Of a stretch of DNA of 64,000 nt, positions 48,053 to 63,485 are shown one piece after another. Every line of letters begins with the position of its first letter. The stretch's first letter is position 1. The stretch is from Agrocybe praecox (Eukaryota; Basidiomycota; Agaricomycetes; Agaricales; Agrocybaceae). The stretch spans positions 3,906,001 to 3,970,000 of the forward strand of contig OZ024840.1 of NCBI GenBank assembly GCA_964017145.1. The letters run 5' to 3'. The notes beneath the pieces are model-generated. The model was not told where the DNA came from. It saw only the letters and a list, made by a program, of their open reading frames with translations, and did no database searches. Made by a program: the position numbers and the translations under genes.

Positions 48053-48554
48053 TCAAACACCAAGAGCCTTGCCAGCGGGTTGCGCGATCCTCATGCCTCC
48101 CCCAAGGCTCCGGTTGCTGCTATGCAAATCCCGAGTGGGCCTGGTCATCTCGACTTTGCGATGCGCTGTGTCCTGGAACTTCTTCTCATTCCTCTCTTTC
48201 TTGGGAGGGGCTTCCTCTTCGTGGCGTTGTTGGTGTGGGACATTCTCTCCCGTAGGAGGTGCAGGCCTTGGATAGTCGTCTATAACTGGCTCATTAGCAT
48301 CGGTGGTTGAGCCATCTTTAGCGGTGGTGGGGCTGGTTGGCTCGCTAAGAAGGGACGTTAAGTATGTTTGAAGAGTTGAAGTCAACACAGAACATACGCC
48401 TGAGCCTGAGCCTTGTGTTTCGAGCTGGAGATTGAGAGGCGCCGTCCTCCTACTTTCACTAAAGGAGAAGGCAGAGTGTCAACGATGTTTGCCGTAACTT
48501 GGAGAATTGAAACTTACTAGCAGGAGGATGTGAGACGAGGACGCTATCTGACAT
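48053..48554 (-). CDS. Small protein of unknown function
   Basis: Not recognised by function. The likely start at 48554 gives MSDSVLVSHPPA before a GTAAGT donor. The next exon follows a TTTAG acceptor near 48463. The last frame reads ...TTAKDGSTTDANEPVIDDY, RPAPPTGENVPHQQ, KKERNEKKFQDTAHR, SLGGGMRIAQPAGKALGV and ends at 48053. The hydrophilic middle and the glycine-rich end look selected rather than random. I could not settle the phase of the first intron; an extra small intron may exist. No membrane segment. Confidence 0.5.
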
Positions 48555-49166
48555 TTATTCGCAATGGTTTGGTGTAATCCCAAGCGTTATAAGGGAGAAA
48601 AGATAGAGAATATCCAACGGGTGCGTTAGAGAAATTAGGACTGGATGGAGCCTGGGGGTTCTGGAGTTCAGTTCTGCGGAAAAAGGTCTGTGCGTGTGTG
48701 CGCTCGAGCCACGGTCTCGAGAAGGAAGGAACTTGGAACTTAGAAGGGAGTTAACCATTTGAATTCAATTGGATTGGATCTGGAAACAGTGACGCTTTCT
48801 GCGCTAAATATACGACTTGTTTCATTCTTAATTTACTGCTCCCAACCACGTGGAGAGGCCAGATGACCCCGGCGGTAAAAGAAATCATCATTTGTGGACG
48901 AAATTGGGTGTAATGGAGGCGATGTTATGGCATTTAAGCATCAGATAATTCATAAGGATATGCTGCAACTTGGTCAAACAGACGAAGAAGCGCCCGTTCC
49001 GCTCTGAGAATAGCTGCCTGGGTTCATTAACCGGGATTGGATGTTACAAAAGTTTACGTTCAATTATTACAGAGAGAAATCTTCAAAACACAGAACTGTT
49101 TCCCCCTTGTGCTCGACTTGCGAGTAAGTTCCAGAGGAAGATATGCAGTGGAAGGACAATAGCTGG
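48555..49166. other. Intergenic
   Basis: No supported gene. It holds the promoter of the small protein (minus strand) and the 3' flank of the Con-6 gene. Confidence 0.4.
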
Positions 49167-49655
49167 TTAAAGGGCGCCAGCCTCCTCCAGAACTTCGCGA
49201 GCATGTTCCTTCTTATCCTCGGAGACGTTGTCGCCTGTTTAATTTGAAATCATCGTATTCCGCTCAACGAAATGCGCACACAGGATAAGAAAATAGCACT
49301 TACGAGCCAAGGAAGACTTGTAACCTGCAATGGCTTGTTGGGAGAGTTCGGTCTCTTTGAAATCAATAAACAAGATGGATAATCAAAAGACGCAAGAGTG
49401 GTGCAAGTACCTTGTTTGGTATCCTTCGTTGGGGAAGAAGCGTAATCATCGGGAACCTCAGCGCCCATCTCTTGGAGACGGTCAGCAGCGGACTGCTTGG
49501 CTTGGTCGGATGTGTTGTCGTTGTGGATGGTAGCTTTGAGTCCGCGAGCGACGTAATCTGGGTTCTTCTCGCCGTCTAATTGAAAAGCCAAAAGATCAAA
49601 TCAAGGTGATGCTAGTTGAATAAACGTCAACTAGGGACGTACTGTTTCCTGACAT
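49167..49655 (-). CDS. Conidiation-specific protein 6 (Con-6) family
   Basis: Short multi-exon gene. MSGNS, then DGEKNPDYVARGLKATIHND and TSDQAKQSAADRLQEMGAEV form one Con-6 unit. After an intron near 49410-49350, ETELSQQAIAGYKSSLA continues into DNVSEDKKEHAREVLEEAGAL, a second unit, ending at 49167. It would be about 90 residues, very hydrophilic. The family was first found among conidiation-induced genes of Neurospora; the molecular role is unknown. In this setting a stress or sporulation link is inference. Confidence 0.85.
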
Positions 49656-53272
<3,617 letters not shown>

Positions 53273-53552
53273 ATGGTGGGTTGAGCAGGAGTAATACGAG
53301 CCAGAGTAACGAAGAAGCAAGGACATAAAATTTTGAAGTAACTTTTCTTGAACTCGAGGGACGACATCTTGAGTTGACGTTTTCTTTTCCTTTTCGTAAT
53401 TAGGGCGTAACTTGATCAACTTTGTAATGCATTTTTTATTATTACCAGAAATAAGAAATATCTTCCTGAATGAATATATGTGTGAGTTTTTTCAATGGAA
53501 GCATATATTAGTAGATTATGGGGGATTGGCAGGAACGCTACAAATGTCATGG
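53273..53552. other. Convergent 3' flanks
   Basis: 280 bp between the carboxylesterase stop and the SEC20 stop; nothing else is seen. Confidence 0.4.
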
Positions 53553-54952
53553 TCATAGCTCTACATGGACAGGGGGTTCAGGAGCTGGAGGGTCGCGAGG
53601 CACAGGCACGACAGGAGTGGCACCGCTGTCAGGGTCAGGTTGCGGTAGCTCTTCTTCGACTGGAGTGGCATCAGCTGTGGTTATAGAGGTTTCGATGGCG
53701 GCAGACAGTATAGCTTCACTCGAGATCAAAGTTGTAGGTGCAAGACTTTCAGACGAAATGACACTTGACGCGACGCCTGCTGATACCGAAGACATTATGC
53801 TGGCTGCGACGGGAATTGCAGTTGATGCTAGAGACGCAGCCGCGCTGGAAAGACTGGATGTAACAGCCCCCGCAGTATACAGCATTCCCTTTTCTGCATT
53901 GCGCAGCAGCTGCGCGTCATCCGAAAAGCTGGGGATGAATCTCGTCCACCAGAATGCTATTCGGATACCACGATCCACAATACGTTGTTTGAGGATAAAC
54001 AGAACGACGAGGATGAAGAATACGAGGCCAGATAGAATGAGAATACGGTCCAGCCAATCTGACTTTTCCAGGGCAGTGACCAACTGTTTGGAGGTGTACA
54101 TGACGTTGCTGAGGACGTCGTGTTGAGTTGAAGCAGAGCGTAAGGTTTTTGTAGAGTCGTCAAGCATCTGGCTCGTTAGCACGGAGCGTTCAAGTTCGTT
54201 TTGCATCAGGCTGATTGTACGTCGTAAAGCATCCGTTACGTCTGAGTTGGCTTTCATAAGGAGATCTTCCCTGCAAGAAATATGTTAAAATGGACCAAAT
54301 TGACCGAAGGGTATTATCACTTACGTTGTTTTCTCGCTGGATGTCTGTTTCTCTGACAAAACAGGAACGGCAAATAGTTCGTCTCTATTTGATTTAGAAC
54401 GCGAATCGATGGCTTTCTTCGACGTCAACAAAGCTGCACGAGTATCTCGTCTGAGGCTACGCAGCTCGTTGGTTAGCAGCTCAGACCTTTATGCGGCAGA
54501 ATGGGGGCATACAGATCTAACTTCTTCTGAAAGTCACTTGAAATATCTCTCAACTCGCGGCGATTCTTCTCCCCTTGCTGGTCGTCTACCATTATATTCA
54601 ATGACTATTCAAAAGCTTCATTTAAACTTAGGACATAAGTGAGTGAACAGCATAGACGACATACTTCTATCTGCCTCGTGAGGGTAGCTATATCCTCTCG
54701 AACATCTTCTGCAAGTGTTTGTTGGACCGAAAGAGGTCCTGTGCATTCTCGTAGTTTTGGTACTTCGACTTCTGATACGTGCCGGAGTCTTCTTTCAATG
54801 GCAGATATAAGAGATAAGGCCTCTTCTGGTAGTCTAGCTGGGATGGGTGGCATTGGAGACAGAAGTCCAACCGCTAAAGCTGGAGTGTGAAGAGATGTTG
54901 AACGGGAGTTCAAAAGTTCAGTCGTGTTTTGTCCACCCTGTCGAATTGTCAA
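53553..54952 (-). CDS. SEC20: Sec20-type SNARE (retrograde Golgi-to-ER transport)
   Basis: At least four exons. The start is 54952 (MTIRQGG) or, more typical in length, the internal Met at 54853 (MPPIPARLPEEALSL). Exon 1 has the helical region AIERRLRHVSEVEVPKLREC. A second exon reads MVDDQQGEKNRRELRDIS, the third RDTRAALLTSKKAIDSRSKS. The last exon (54257 down) holds the Sec20 SNARE core TDALRRTISLMQNELERSV, SNVMYTSKQLVTALEKSDW and one membrane anchor ILILSGLVFFILVVLFILK. After the anchor an unusual Ala/Ser- then Pro-rich tail of about 120 residues follows. Sec20 acts with Ufe1 and Use1 at the ER. Confidence 0.9.
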
Positions 54953-55282
54953 TGACGGTCGAAATGACGGTCGAAGCGTGTCAAGATAACGTGACCTAGC
55001 GGGCCGACCTAAGCGCCGTTGCAGGAGTCCTAGTCAGGACCCAGGTTTTGGCACCGAAATCTCAGTCCAGATACGATGATGAACAACGATGACTCGGTCC
55101 TGCGATTCAGAATGACTAACGATATCATTTGGATACCGTTGCATTCCAGGGAGCCGAGAGAAAACGGATCGTAGTTGTTCCTTATAATACAGGTCCAATT
55201 GTTAGTACATGCATCTCTTTCTGACAACTTGCAACACCGTCGGATTTTTACTACTTATTTTCAAGTTTTCGAAATCCGACAC
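54953..55282. promoter_or_regulatory. Divergent promoter, SEC20 / RNA-repair gene
   Basis: 330 bp separating two genes read outward. The frame of the right gene is open back to 55175, but the context of the ATG at 55283 (ACACATGGC) fits a start better. Confidence 0.45.
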
Positions 55283-57877
55283 ATGGCACCAACTCTTCAA
55301 ACGTATGGAGGCACTTTGGCACTAGTGGGCGAAGAAATTGATGTTCTAGCAACCGAAGCTCTCTCGATTCTCGAAAACACTCAGCATGAGATTTTTAAGC
55401 CCACGACATCCAGGTACCACGTCACTGTCCTAACGAAAGACGAACTTCGACAATATGCGGCGAAACAAAAGGACCCAACTGAATCTTCGGACACTCGACA
55501 TGTATTCTCAGCTGGTATTGGAAGAAACGAACGAACTGGCGTCTACTGGGTCGTGATAATTTGGGCCGCGGGACAGCAAATCCGGAAACAACTTGGTCTT
55601 CCACCTAAACATTTTCACATTACCCTCTCGTCCACCGATGTCCATGACATTGACAAGGGACTTGGCTCTATATTCTTCAGCAAAGCATTGTCAAGCATCG
55701 AATTTTTCGACCATGCAACCTTTACTTTGTGTTCTTTTGGACAGTACACCGAGGCACGCGAATACGCTACGAAACTTATCCTCTTGGATTGCAACTCGTA
55801 CAAAGGATTCCTTCGATTGGGAAGCATATGCTTGGCCATGAAATTGGATAAACTAGCCATGCTCTCGTATGCTTGTGCGTACGATAGAGCTACAGAACAA
55901 AAGGTGCAGCTGCACTGCATAAAGAAACTTATCGAATGTTCTAAAGAAACAGAATGGGGACCGGTTCTCCAAGAACACGAAATCGCTCAAATGGAGGAAG
56001 TAACCAAGATTTCTACCTATCTACTCACACCATGGTCACAAAATTTGCAGGAATCTATCAGCGAGAATAAACTGATTCCCTCCGTAATGTTAGAACCGAG
56101 GCATTCACTGTTCATCCCGTCAAAAAAAGGGTTCTATAAACTCCCTCGCTTTTTTCGCTGGCTTATTCCATATCATTTGGCAATCATGTCTACTCCCCGT
56201 AACGAAGACGATATCATAGCTCTCTCCTCCCCTCATCTCAGTATCCGTCATGTCCTCACTTTGACAGAAGAAACACCTCTTCACGAATCTTGGTTTCACG
56301 GCAAACAAATTACCAACACGTTTTTACCGATTCCAAATTATAACCCACCTTCAATCGAACAGATGGATCTCATTATGAGACTTTTCGACGACAATAAGAA
56401 ACTGCCTCTTCTAGTTCACTGTGGCGGTGGCAAAGGTCGAGCAGGGACAGTGGCCGCATGCTATCTGGCAGCGTTTGGCTTCAACAAACCCCAGTATCAG
56501 CAAGATCATCCAGAACTTACAGCGGCAGAAGCTATCGCGTCTCTCCGGGCTTTGCGTCCAGGAAGTCTGGAAACATCACAACAAGAGGTCTTCGTATCGA
56601 AATGGTGTAGTGTCATTTGGAAAAGACAATCGGTTTACCCAGATATGCCATCTGAGCCATTGCCTACTGCTATGGAGATTGAAGGGGCCCCTATGGAGGA
56701 TGGTGATTTAGTAGTGCTGGTAGGACTTCCCGGCTCAGGAAAATCATGGTTTTCTCGCTCGTTGCTGGCTCGTAACCCTTCGGGCTGGATACACATCTCA
56801 CAGGACGAAGCGAGAAGTAGAGCTGCATGTGAGAGCGAGATTGGCAGGAAACCGAAGGGTAAACGAGTACTCCTGGACCGGTGCAACACCTCGGCTACTG
56901 AAAGACAATCGTGGCTTGACCTGGCAGCTATTTGGTCTACCTCTTCTATTTGCGTTTGGTTCGATTACGACCGCGAACTATGTACTTCACGCGCACAGAT
57001 GAGGGCCGGACATCCTACCCTCCCTCCTGGAAGCCGTGTTCGCAACGCCGTCGAACAAATGGATAAGATCTTCGTCAAACCGACTCTTCGAGAAGGATTC
57101 AAGACGATTGTCACCATCAGATCTTTTGCAGCTGCTGAAGAAGCTGTTCGTCGACTATCTCCCAAGATTGACATTCTCAAGTTTCCACGTACCCCTCATT
57201 TGATAAACTTGGGTGCAGCTACACCGGATGATGTTCACACAGGTGTATCGTCCTTCGCAAGCATAGCAGGTGGACACGTATTTATCACAGAGAAAATCGA
57301 CGGCGCAAACATGGGATTCTCTCTTTCCTCTGACCGTGCCAAGATCGCAGTTCAAAATCGCTCCCATTATGTCAACTCGGCCACCCACGAACAATTCAAG
57401 AAACTGGGTTTATGGATTGACAGGCACGAAGATGAACTCCGCCAAATCCTCGACCGCGATCCACACTTCCCTGAGCGTTACATCCTGTACGGCGAATGGA
57501 TGTATGCCACACATTCTATTCCGTACACCGACCTGCCAGATTATTTCATTGCGTATGATATATTCGATAGAAGCACCCAGACATGGACAGACACAGCTTC
57601 TCTACGTGCCTTGCTACAACGAACTACAATATCGACGGCGCCGGTTATTTTTCAAGGAGATATGCCCTCAGACTCCGAAGTAGTTGACATGGTGCAACAA
57701 AGGTCGAAGTTCTATGATGGGAGAGTGGAAGGTGTTTATGTCAAAGTTGAGGTGAATGGAAACGTGAAACTGCGTGGAAAGGTCGTTCGCAGCGATTTCA
57801 TCGCTGGCAATGAACATTGGACTAGGGGCGTCCTTCGAGTGAACGGATTAGCGGCGGATTGTCCTGTTGCAGAATAA
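55283..57877 (+). CDS. Multi-domain RNA end-healing and sealing protein: 2H phosphoesterase, DSP-like phosphatase, P-loop kinase, RNA ligase
   Basis: One uninterrupted frame, 864 residues from the Met at 55283 (900 if the in-frame Met at 55175 is used; numbering here is for 864). Two HxT motifs, YHVTVL (His46) and FHITLS (His112), define a 2H phosphoesterase. Residues about 135-215 look like helical TPR-type repeats. HCGGGKGRAGT (Cys380, Arg386) is the dual-specificity phosphatase loop. VVLVGLPGSGKSW (481-488) is a kinase P-loop, followed by HISQDEARSR and VLLDRCNTSATER. EKIDGANMG (Lys671) is the ligase nucleotidyl site; YGEWMY, EGVYVKV and KLRGKVVR fit the later ligase motifs. Together these could open a cyclic phosphate, phosphorylate the 5' end and join RNA. 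Substrate and the role of the phosphatase-like part are unknown. Confidence 0.88.
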   Translation: MAPTLQTYGGTLALVGEEIDVLATEALSILENTQHEIFKPTTSRYHVTVLTKDELRQYAAKQKDPTESSDTRHVFSAGIGRNERTGVYWVVIIWAAGQQIRKQLGLPPKHFHITLSSTDVHDIDKGLGSIFFSKALSSIEFFDHATFTLCSFGQYTEAREYATKLILLDCNSYKGFLRLGSICLAMKLDKLAMLSYACAYDRATEQKVQLHCIKKLIECSKETEWGPVLQEHEIAQMEEVTKISTYLLTPWSQNLQESISENKLIPSVMLEPRHSLFIPSKKGFYKLPRFFRWLIPYHLAIMSTPRNEDDIIALSSPHLSIRHVLTLTEETPLHESWFHGKQITNTFLPIPNYNPPSIEQMDLIMRLFDDNKKLPLLVHCGGGKGRAGTVAACYLAAFGFNKPQYQQDHPELTAAEAIASLRALRPGSLETSQQEVFVSKWCSVIWKRQSVYPDMPSEPLPTAMEIEGAPMEDGDLVVLVGLPGSGKSWFSRSLLARNPSGWIHISQDEARSRAACESEIGRKPKGKRVLLDRCNTSATERQSWLDLAAIWSTSSICVWFDYDRELCTSRAQMRAGHPTLPPGSRVRNAVEQMDKIFVKPTLREGFKTIVTIRSFAAAEEAVRRLSPKIDILKFPRTPHLINLGAATPDDVHTGVSSFASIAGGHVFITEKIDGANMGFSLSSDRAKIAVQNRSHYVNSATHEQFKKLGLWIDRHEDELRQILDRDPHFPERYILYGEWMYATHSIPYTDLPDYFIAYDIFDRSTQTWTDTASLRALLQRTTISTAPVIFQGDMPSDSEVVDMVQQRSKFYDGRVEGVYVKVEVNGNVKLRGKVVRSDFIAGNEHWTRGVLRVNGLAADCPVAE

Positions 57878-58203
57878 TATTCCGGAAACGTAAATCTAAC
57901 CGTATCATGTCGAGCAGGTCATGTATTGATTGCAAAAGCCCAGTACACCAGTGTAGGCGGTCTTGTACAAGGAATCCCAAAGGAAAATGTAATTGAATTA
58001 ATGTACGTGGTATAGAATGGGAACCGAGGGTGAGAAAGACCTTAGATGATATAATAAAGAGCATAAAGTTGTCAGGAGAGGAATAGCAACAAGCGGGTCG
58101 ACAGCACACAGCGATGACTACAAAATGGTAAAACTACAATAATTAGGATTTCTCTTTGTCTTTATAAAAGTACCAAGATAATATCAAAACTATCGCTGGA
58201 TAT
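57878..58203. other. Convergent 3' flanks
   Basis: 326 bp between the RNA-repair stop and the KOG1 stop. Nothing else is seen. Confidence 0.4.
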
Positions 58204-61200
58204 CTATGCAAGTCCGCAGCCAATGATTCTGACTATAAAAGGGTGTCAGAACGAGAACGTCAAACAGAGGGAAGTACTTACCATATCCATCTGGACCACC
58301 ATTTGCGTAGAGCATTTCAGTAGGATGGAATACAAGCGAACTACTGCGTGGAATGAAGGGGGATGGAAGTCCACGGATTGGAGGCCCAGTGAGACCTGTC
58401 GGCACATTGAATGCTGATAGAGGCGGCAATTTGTTGAAGGCTTGAACAACTATTCGCTGTGATCTCCAATACACAGGTGAAATGGCAGAATTTCTAGGCA
58501 GCCGTCTCAGCCGAGGGAAATCAAATTCGATATGGAGGAAATACGACTTACGCGGCGAACACATTGGCTACAGGGTGAACATCGAATGCAGAAAGGCCAT
58601 TTGGATGATGCACCGTCCACTGCTTGGATGCATAACCGGAACCCCTCAAGTCAAATAGCTTTACTTCACCATCAACACTGGGCATCGATTAGCTATAAGA
58701 ATACTTTGCATAAAATGATTGCAGTTACCTTGCGGACAAGAATTGAGCGCTCAACGTTGGATGCCATCGAACGTTCTGGACCCAGGATGTATGGTCGGAG
58801 TATGTTCTAACAATGCAATCTTCCTCCTCCAATCTGGGGTCGAATACTTTCACAACGCCATCAGCAAAACTAGCTACGAACGTTTTCGAGAATCCGAAGT
58901 CGGAGGAAATGGATGTGACAGGGCTTTCCGAGTTTGTCGCCAGATCCTAAAGGTAAGTGTAAATAAAATAGCATCTTACTACGATCGAATTCACATACCA
59001 AGCCTTGCGTTTCCGTGAGAGCATCCCAAACTTTAATAACCCTCGAATCTCCACCAACGAGAAGGGTTCCTGAGCTTTGCTTCCAATCCATTACGAGGCC
59101 GCTGCCATGGCGCGATTGCACGATTTCGTTGAGAGCTCTGAAAGCACTGACCATTTGGATTGGTCCCTGCTCTAGTGTTGGGTCATAATTGCGGTAAAGA
59201 CGAACAATACCATCGGCTGTGAAGGTATTAGGATTAGTTTCATCAACGGTTCCTCAAAAGTTATACTTTAGATACCTGAACCAGTCATTATGATGCCCCC
59301 AACTTCTTGATTGATAATTTCCAGAGCCGTTATACTCGTGCCTTTAGGGTTACCATTGCAGAAATAATTAAGGCGTTTACGCAATTTCCAGTCCCAGACG
59401 CTAAACAGGAAAGAAAATGAACAAAATAGGCATTGAACTGTACTGCAGGACATTACCTGATCATGTCACTTTCATTAGCGACAACTAGATGGTCATCGTA
59501 AGCATGAAGAGCCATGTTTAAGGGATGCCCAGGGACAGATAATGTAGCGACCGTACGATCCCATCGGCCATTATCTATGTTTATAACAATATCAAACGCT
59601 GCTTTTGAAATATATTGAAGTAGATACATACCGGCTAATGGGGCCTGTGCTTCACTATCGTTCTTTACCTTGTCATTGCGTAATTGCCTCCACACTTGGT
59701 AGTTATAAGCAACACTCCCTGGTTCATCTGCTTCAGCTTGCTGAAAAAATACAGTAGATTAGCATATGTAACTGAAGTTGGACACTAGACACAGCACTAA
59801 CCCTCATCTGCGGTTCTTTGAAATACTCTGCGCACCAGTCGTAGTAAGTACTTTTCAAAGGAAGGACATCTCGGATGCCAGCCCCAGTACCCAAGCCTAG
59901 AATAACAGTACTACCAATGGAATCCATCGAAAATGTACTGTGACTTGGGCTGGGCATAGCTCCGTTATGACCGCCGTGGTCTCTTCTGGGAGCATGCGAC
60001 CCAATTTTCCTGCGCGCCCTTAATCGTTCCATATCCTCCTCGATCAAGGCCTCTATTACATGACAAGCTGCAAAAGTGGGTCGTTGTTCTTCATCCTCGG
60101 ACTCAAGATCACTATGATAAGGAGATGCTGGCGCGCTGCGAGACGGGACTCTCCGCAGTTCATCGTTAAACGGTCCAACAGGGTATGGAGAAGTATATTT
60201 CGCCACGTTCATATTCGGAGATGGAGGTCTGGAGATGTCCAATGCTGCCGCTGAGGGGCCTGCTGTATCTGGGCGACGGCTTGAAATTGACAAGTTAGGC
60301 GATGCACGTCCATCTTCCGATGAATTAGGGAACGCAATGCTGCCTGTCAGTACTTTGAGAGCGTTGGCAAAGGAAGACGTGCGCTTGAGGGTAGATGATA
60401 CACTGCCAACAAGGGAGGAAGCTACGCTATCATTTCGAATGATGGGTGGTCGGTCTTTCTGTGTGCTTGGGCCGGGAGCAGGTGGTCCTTGATGCAGGAA
60501 AGAAGGCGATGATTGAAGGGAAGCAACTCGAGATCTTGCAGATCCCGATTGTGGAGAGTTTCTTTTATCTGCAGAAGCGGCAGCGGCAGAGAGATTGAGG
60601 AGTGATGATGACTCTAACCTCGTGAAAGGCGATTCAAGCAGTAAAGCCATGATGTAGTCCACGATTGTTTGCGCGTTTGTGGCCACTTCTTCATAAGGAT
60701 CCGCAGAAAGGTCCAAAAGTATCACGAAGATGGTGAAAAATGTTGAGAGCAGCATCCTATTTCTATTACGCGAATTTTCATCGAAGCCCATTAACCATTC
60801 TGCCATGGCTTGACCCGCCACATCGTCATCATGGAAATTAGGGCGGCCCATAAACGGCCCAGAACGCCATTTTCTGTCTTCTTCCCAGTAGATCCAAGCG
60901 CAGACCACAAAATACCCTCTCCACTCATTGACAAGGCAACTAAGAACGACCAACAATTCCTTACGGCACATAGGGCTTGCATCATCCTTGATGGCCAACG
61001 CAGTAGCGGTGGCAATGGCGAGTTCCATTCGGAAATGATCGTCCTCATCCAGTTGATACATAGTTCCCGTTCCTCCTCCACCTCGTTTGCCATCAGCCAT
61101 AGAGCCACTGGCACCCATGAATGTACCAATCGCGAAGAGGGCTGCAGCCCTAACTTCTGCAGCATCATCTGAGAGCATTGCAAGTAGCCTTTCCTGTGTC

Positions 61201-63485
61201 GCATTATCAACGCCATAGACCTTGATTTCGTCATTTCCATCCCAAATTTGTGCAATGCAAAGTGCCGTCCATTGCCTTAGCAAGAAGTCAGGGCTGTCAA
61301 GTCGCTCACAGCAGTAATCGAAAACACGGTCGTTCCACAACGTGCTTTGCCCCGACGGAAAATCACGAGCAATGGAGGATAAGATAAAGGAGCACATCGC
61401 TTTGTGTTCGGAGCTATTCGGCAGGTTGTCCTCGTTCCTCAGACCCAAGATGTTCGAAAAATATCTGAATCCTTGAGTATTGTACAAATCGACCTGGACG
61501 GAGGAGTCTACAGCCATGATGCGTGACCATATGAAGATAAGGACAGGTCTAAGGTCCTGGCCTGCGGCTTGAAGCAATTTGGAGATATATGGGAAGATAC
61601 CGATAGTGAGCACCAAGTGAACTGCCCATGGTCCCAAATCAACGAATTGCGACAAGAGAATTAGAGCACGAAGTCGATGGGACTGGGATAAGAGGACCTG
61701 CAAAACAATAGGAAGTTGATCCGGAGGTTTACGCGGAACAAGATGCCTCTCCGAGTAGTTATCGAGCTCATTCACCGCCTGCTTAACTTCACCCTCTGAC
61801 TGACCTGTACCATTTTCACTGCTTTGTTGAGGTAAAGATAGTGGACCTTTCTTTGTGAGAGCGGAACCGCCCCTCGAGATCCAAACTTCGAACGCCGTCA
61901 ATTGGTCAGCGAAAAAGCGACTAGGAATGTAACCAAGAGGTCTGTCTGGAAGTCTTGGCTGGGAAGGGATATTGGGATCCACACGATTTGTCTGCCCGAT
62001 GCGGCCTGGGGTTGTTCCTATTGTGTAGGCTGAGCTTCCAGAGGGATCGACTGAACCTGCTTTCGCCAGGAGGTCGGGAAGTTGTCGTATGCATGAATCT
62101 ACGACAAGGTCCCATGTAGCCCATAGCGGATGAGTGTTTGTGGGAGGAAGAGGTGGGTATGTGTGTGGTGTACAGTGATAGTTCTTCATGATACGTTCTG
62201 CTAGCAAGAAATTACGAAAGAGGGAGGCGATGAGCAGATCACAGCGATATAGTCTAGTAAATGTGTCTCGAGAAAATGTGGTCCAGGCAATGGTATCAGT
62301 GATGGCCGTAAAAATCCAGTTGAGCTCTCCAAGTGGGGTTCGTCGATCTTTGAGGTCTCCGGGTAATTGCGTAACCATATCTTGATTGATGTTATTAGGT
62401 AGCTGATGGTTCATTATATAAAATCGAAGAGCTATATCTATAGGAGATGTTAGGCAGGAGGTAAAAACGTCGGCTGGAAGTTCTGGGGCTGTTGGAAGGG
62501 TTTCGTTGGCACCACAAGCGGCTAGTTGCAAAGAATTCATTAATGGTTGAACTCCCTCAGGAAATCCACCACGAGCGAGGACTTCATTGTCACGGCGTGT
62601 GGCGTGATTGATAAAGTTCTGGAGGAGGTTACCAGCGGCTGAACAATCCCATATATAAACCCCAGGGGAACCGATCCAATTCTGGACTTCTTGGATGGAG
62701 ATAGGGATGTACTGGGTATAATCGTGGTTGAAACACCACAATTCTCCGCTAGGCGTTGGTTTAGGAACACCATGTCCGTTGTAGTAGAATAAGACAGCAT
62801 CGTCTTTGGCCTGCTTCCTCAATGAATGACAAAAACGACGGAGCATATCGAGTGGAGGGTCGAGGACAGACTTGTAAGCAATCTTCTGGCTAAGTCCCTC
62901 GAATTGATGTTGGAGGTTAGAACCTATAGCTTCAAGAGCTTTTTTCGCAGGCATAGTATGTGGATCTACCCAACACTCAAAAACCGCGCAGGGATTGGCT
63001 CTGACGACGTCCGGTGGGTCGACGTCAATGTTAAGACATACGACCAAAATCGCATTGGCTGTTTTCAACTTTCCGGGAGCTGAACCGCGCCATGCAATTG
63101 GTTTTGAAGACCATGGTGGTCCAGCTGCTGGATTGCCGCATGTGAGATGCCGTTTCGCTGACCAATAAGGGACTGGTGGTGGTGGATCTGGGGTAGTTTC
63201 TGCAGATATACTTGCCCGACCGTCCGGACTTCTAGTTCTCTCCTGACTTCTAGTACTCTCCCCATTCCTATACTCTCGCGTGTAGGACCGTGAATGAGAG
63301 GATGGATTCGACCTGGAGGTTGAACGATATTCGTGCTCAGTGTCCGAGTCAGAACTTCTTGGTACAGAGCTTTGCCAATATTCAGCTCCTGACGCATCAT
63401 AAGCTCTTTAGATTCACCAACGTCAAAATTAAGTTAACTTACCCATGCCAAATCTCGGCCTACCCTGAGCCTGGCCGGGATACAT
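58204..63485 (-). CDS. KOG1: Raptor / Kog1 subunit of TOR complex 1
   Basis: Exon 1 (63485-63443) reads MYPGQAQGRPRFGMG. A GTAAGT intron leads to the long exon 63388-59802. That exon gives YWSAKRHLTCGN, then the Raptor N-terminal caspase-like domain: ANAILVVCLNIDVDPPDVV, FECWVDPHT, VLFYYNGHGVPKPTPSGELW, DYTQYIPISIQ and VYIWDCSAAG. HEAT-like helices follow, then a Ser/Pro-rich linker (about 60500-60100). After 59802 several short exons build the C-terminal WD40 propeller: EPGSVAYNYQVWRQLRND, SRVIKVWDALTETQG, VVKVFDPRLEEEDC and VKLFDLRGSGY. The last exon ends VRIIGCGLA. It presents substrates to the TOR kinase and senses nutrients. Confidence 0.96.
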
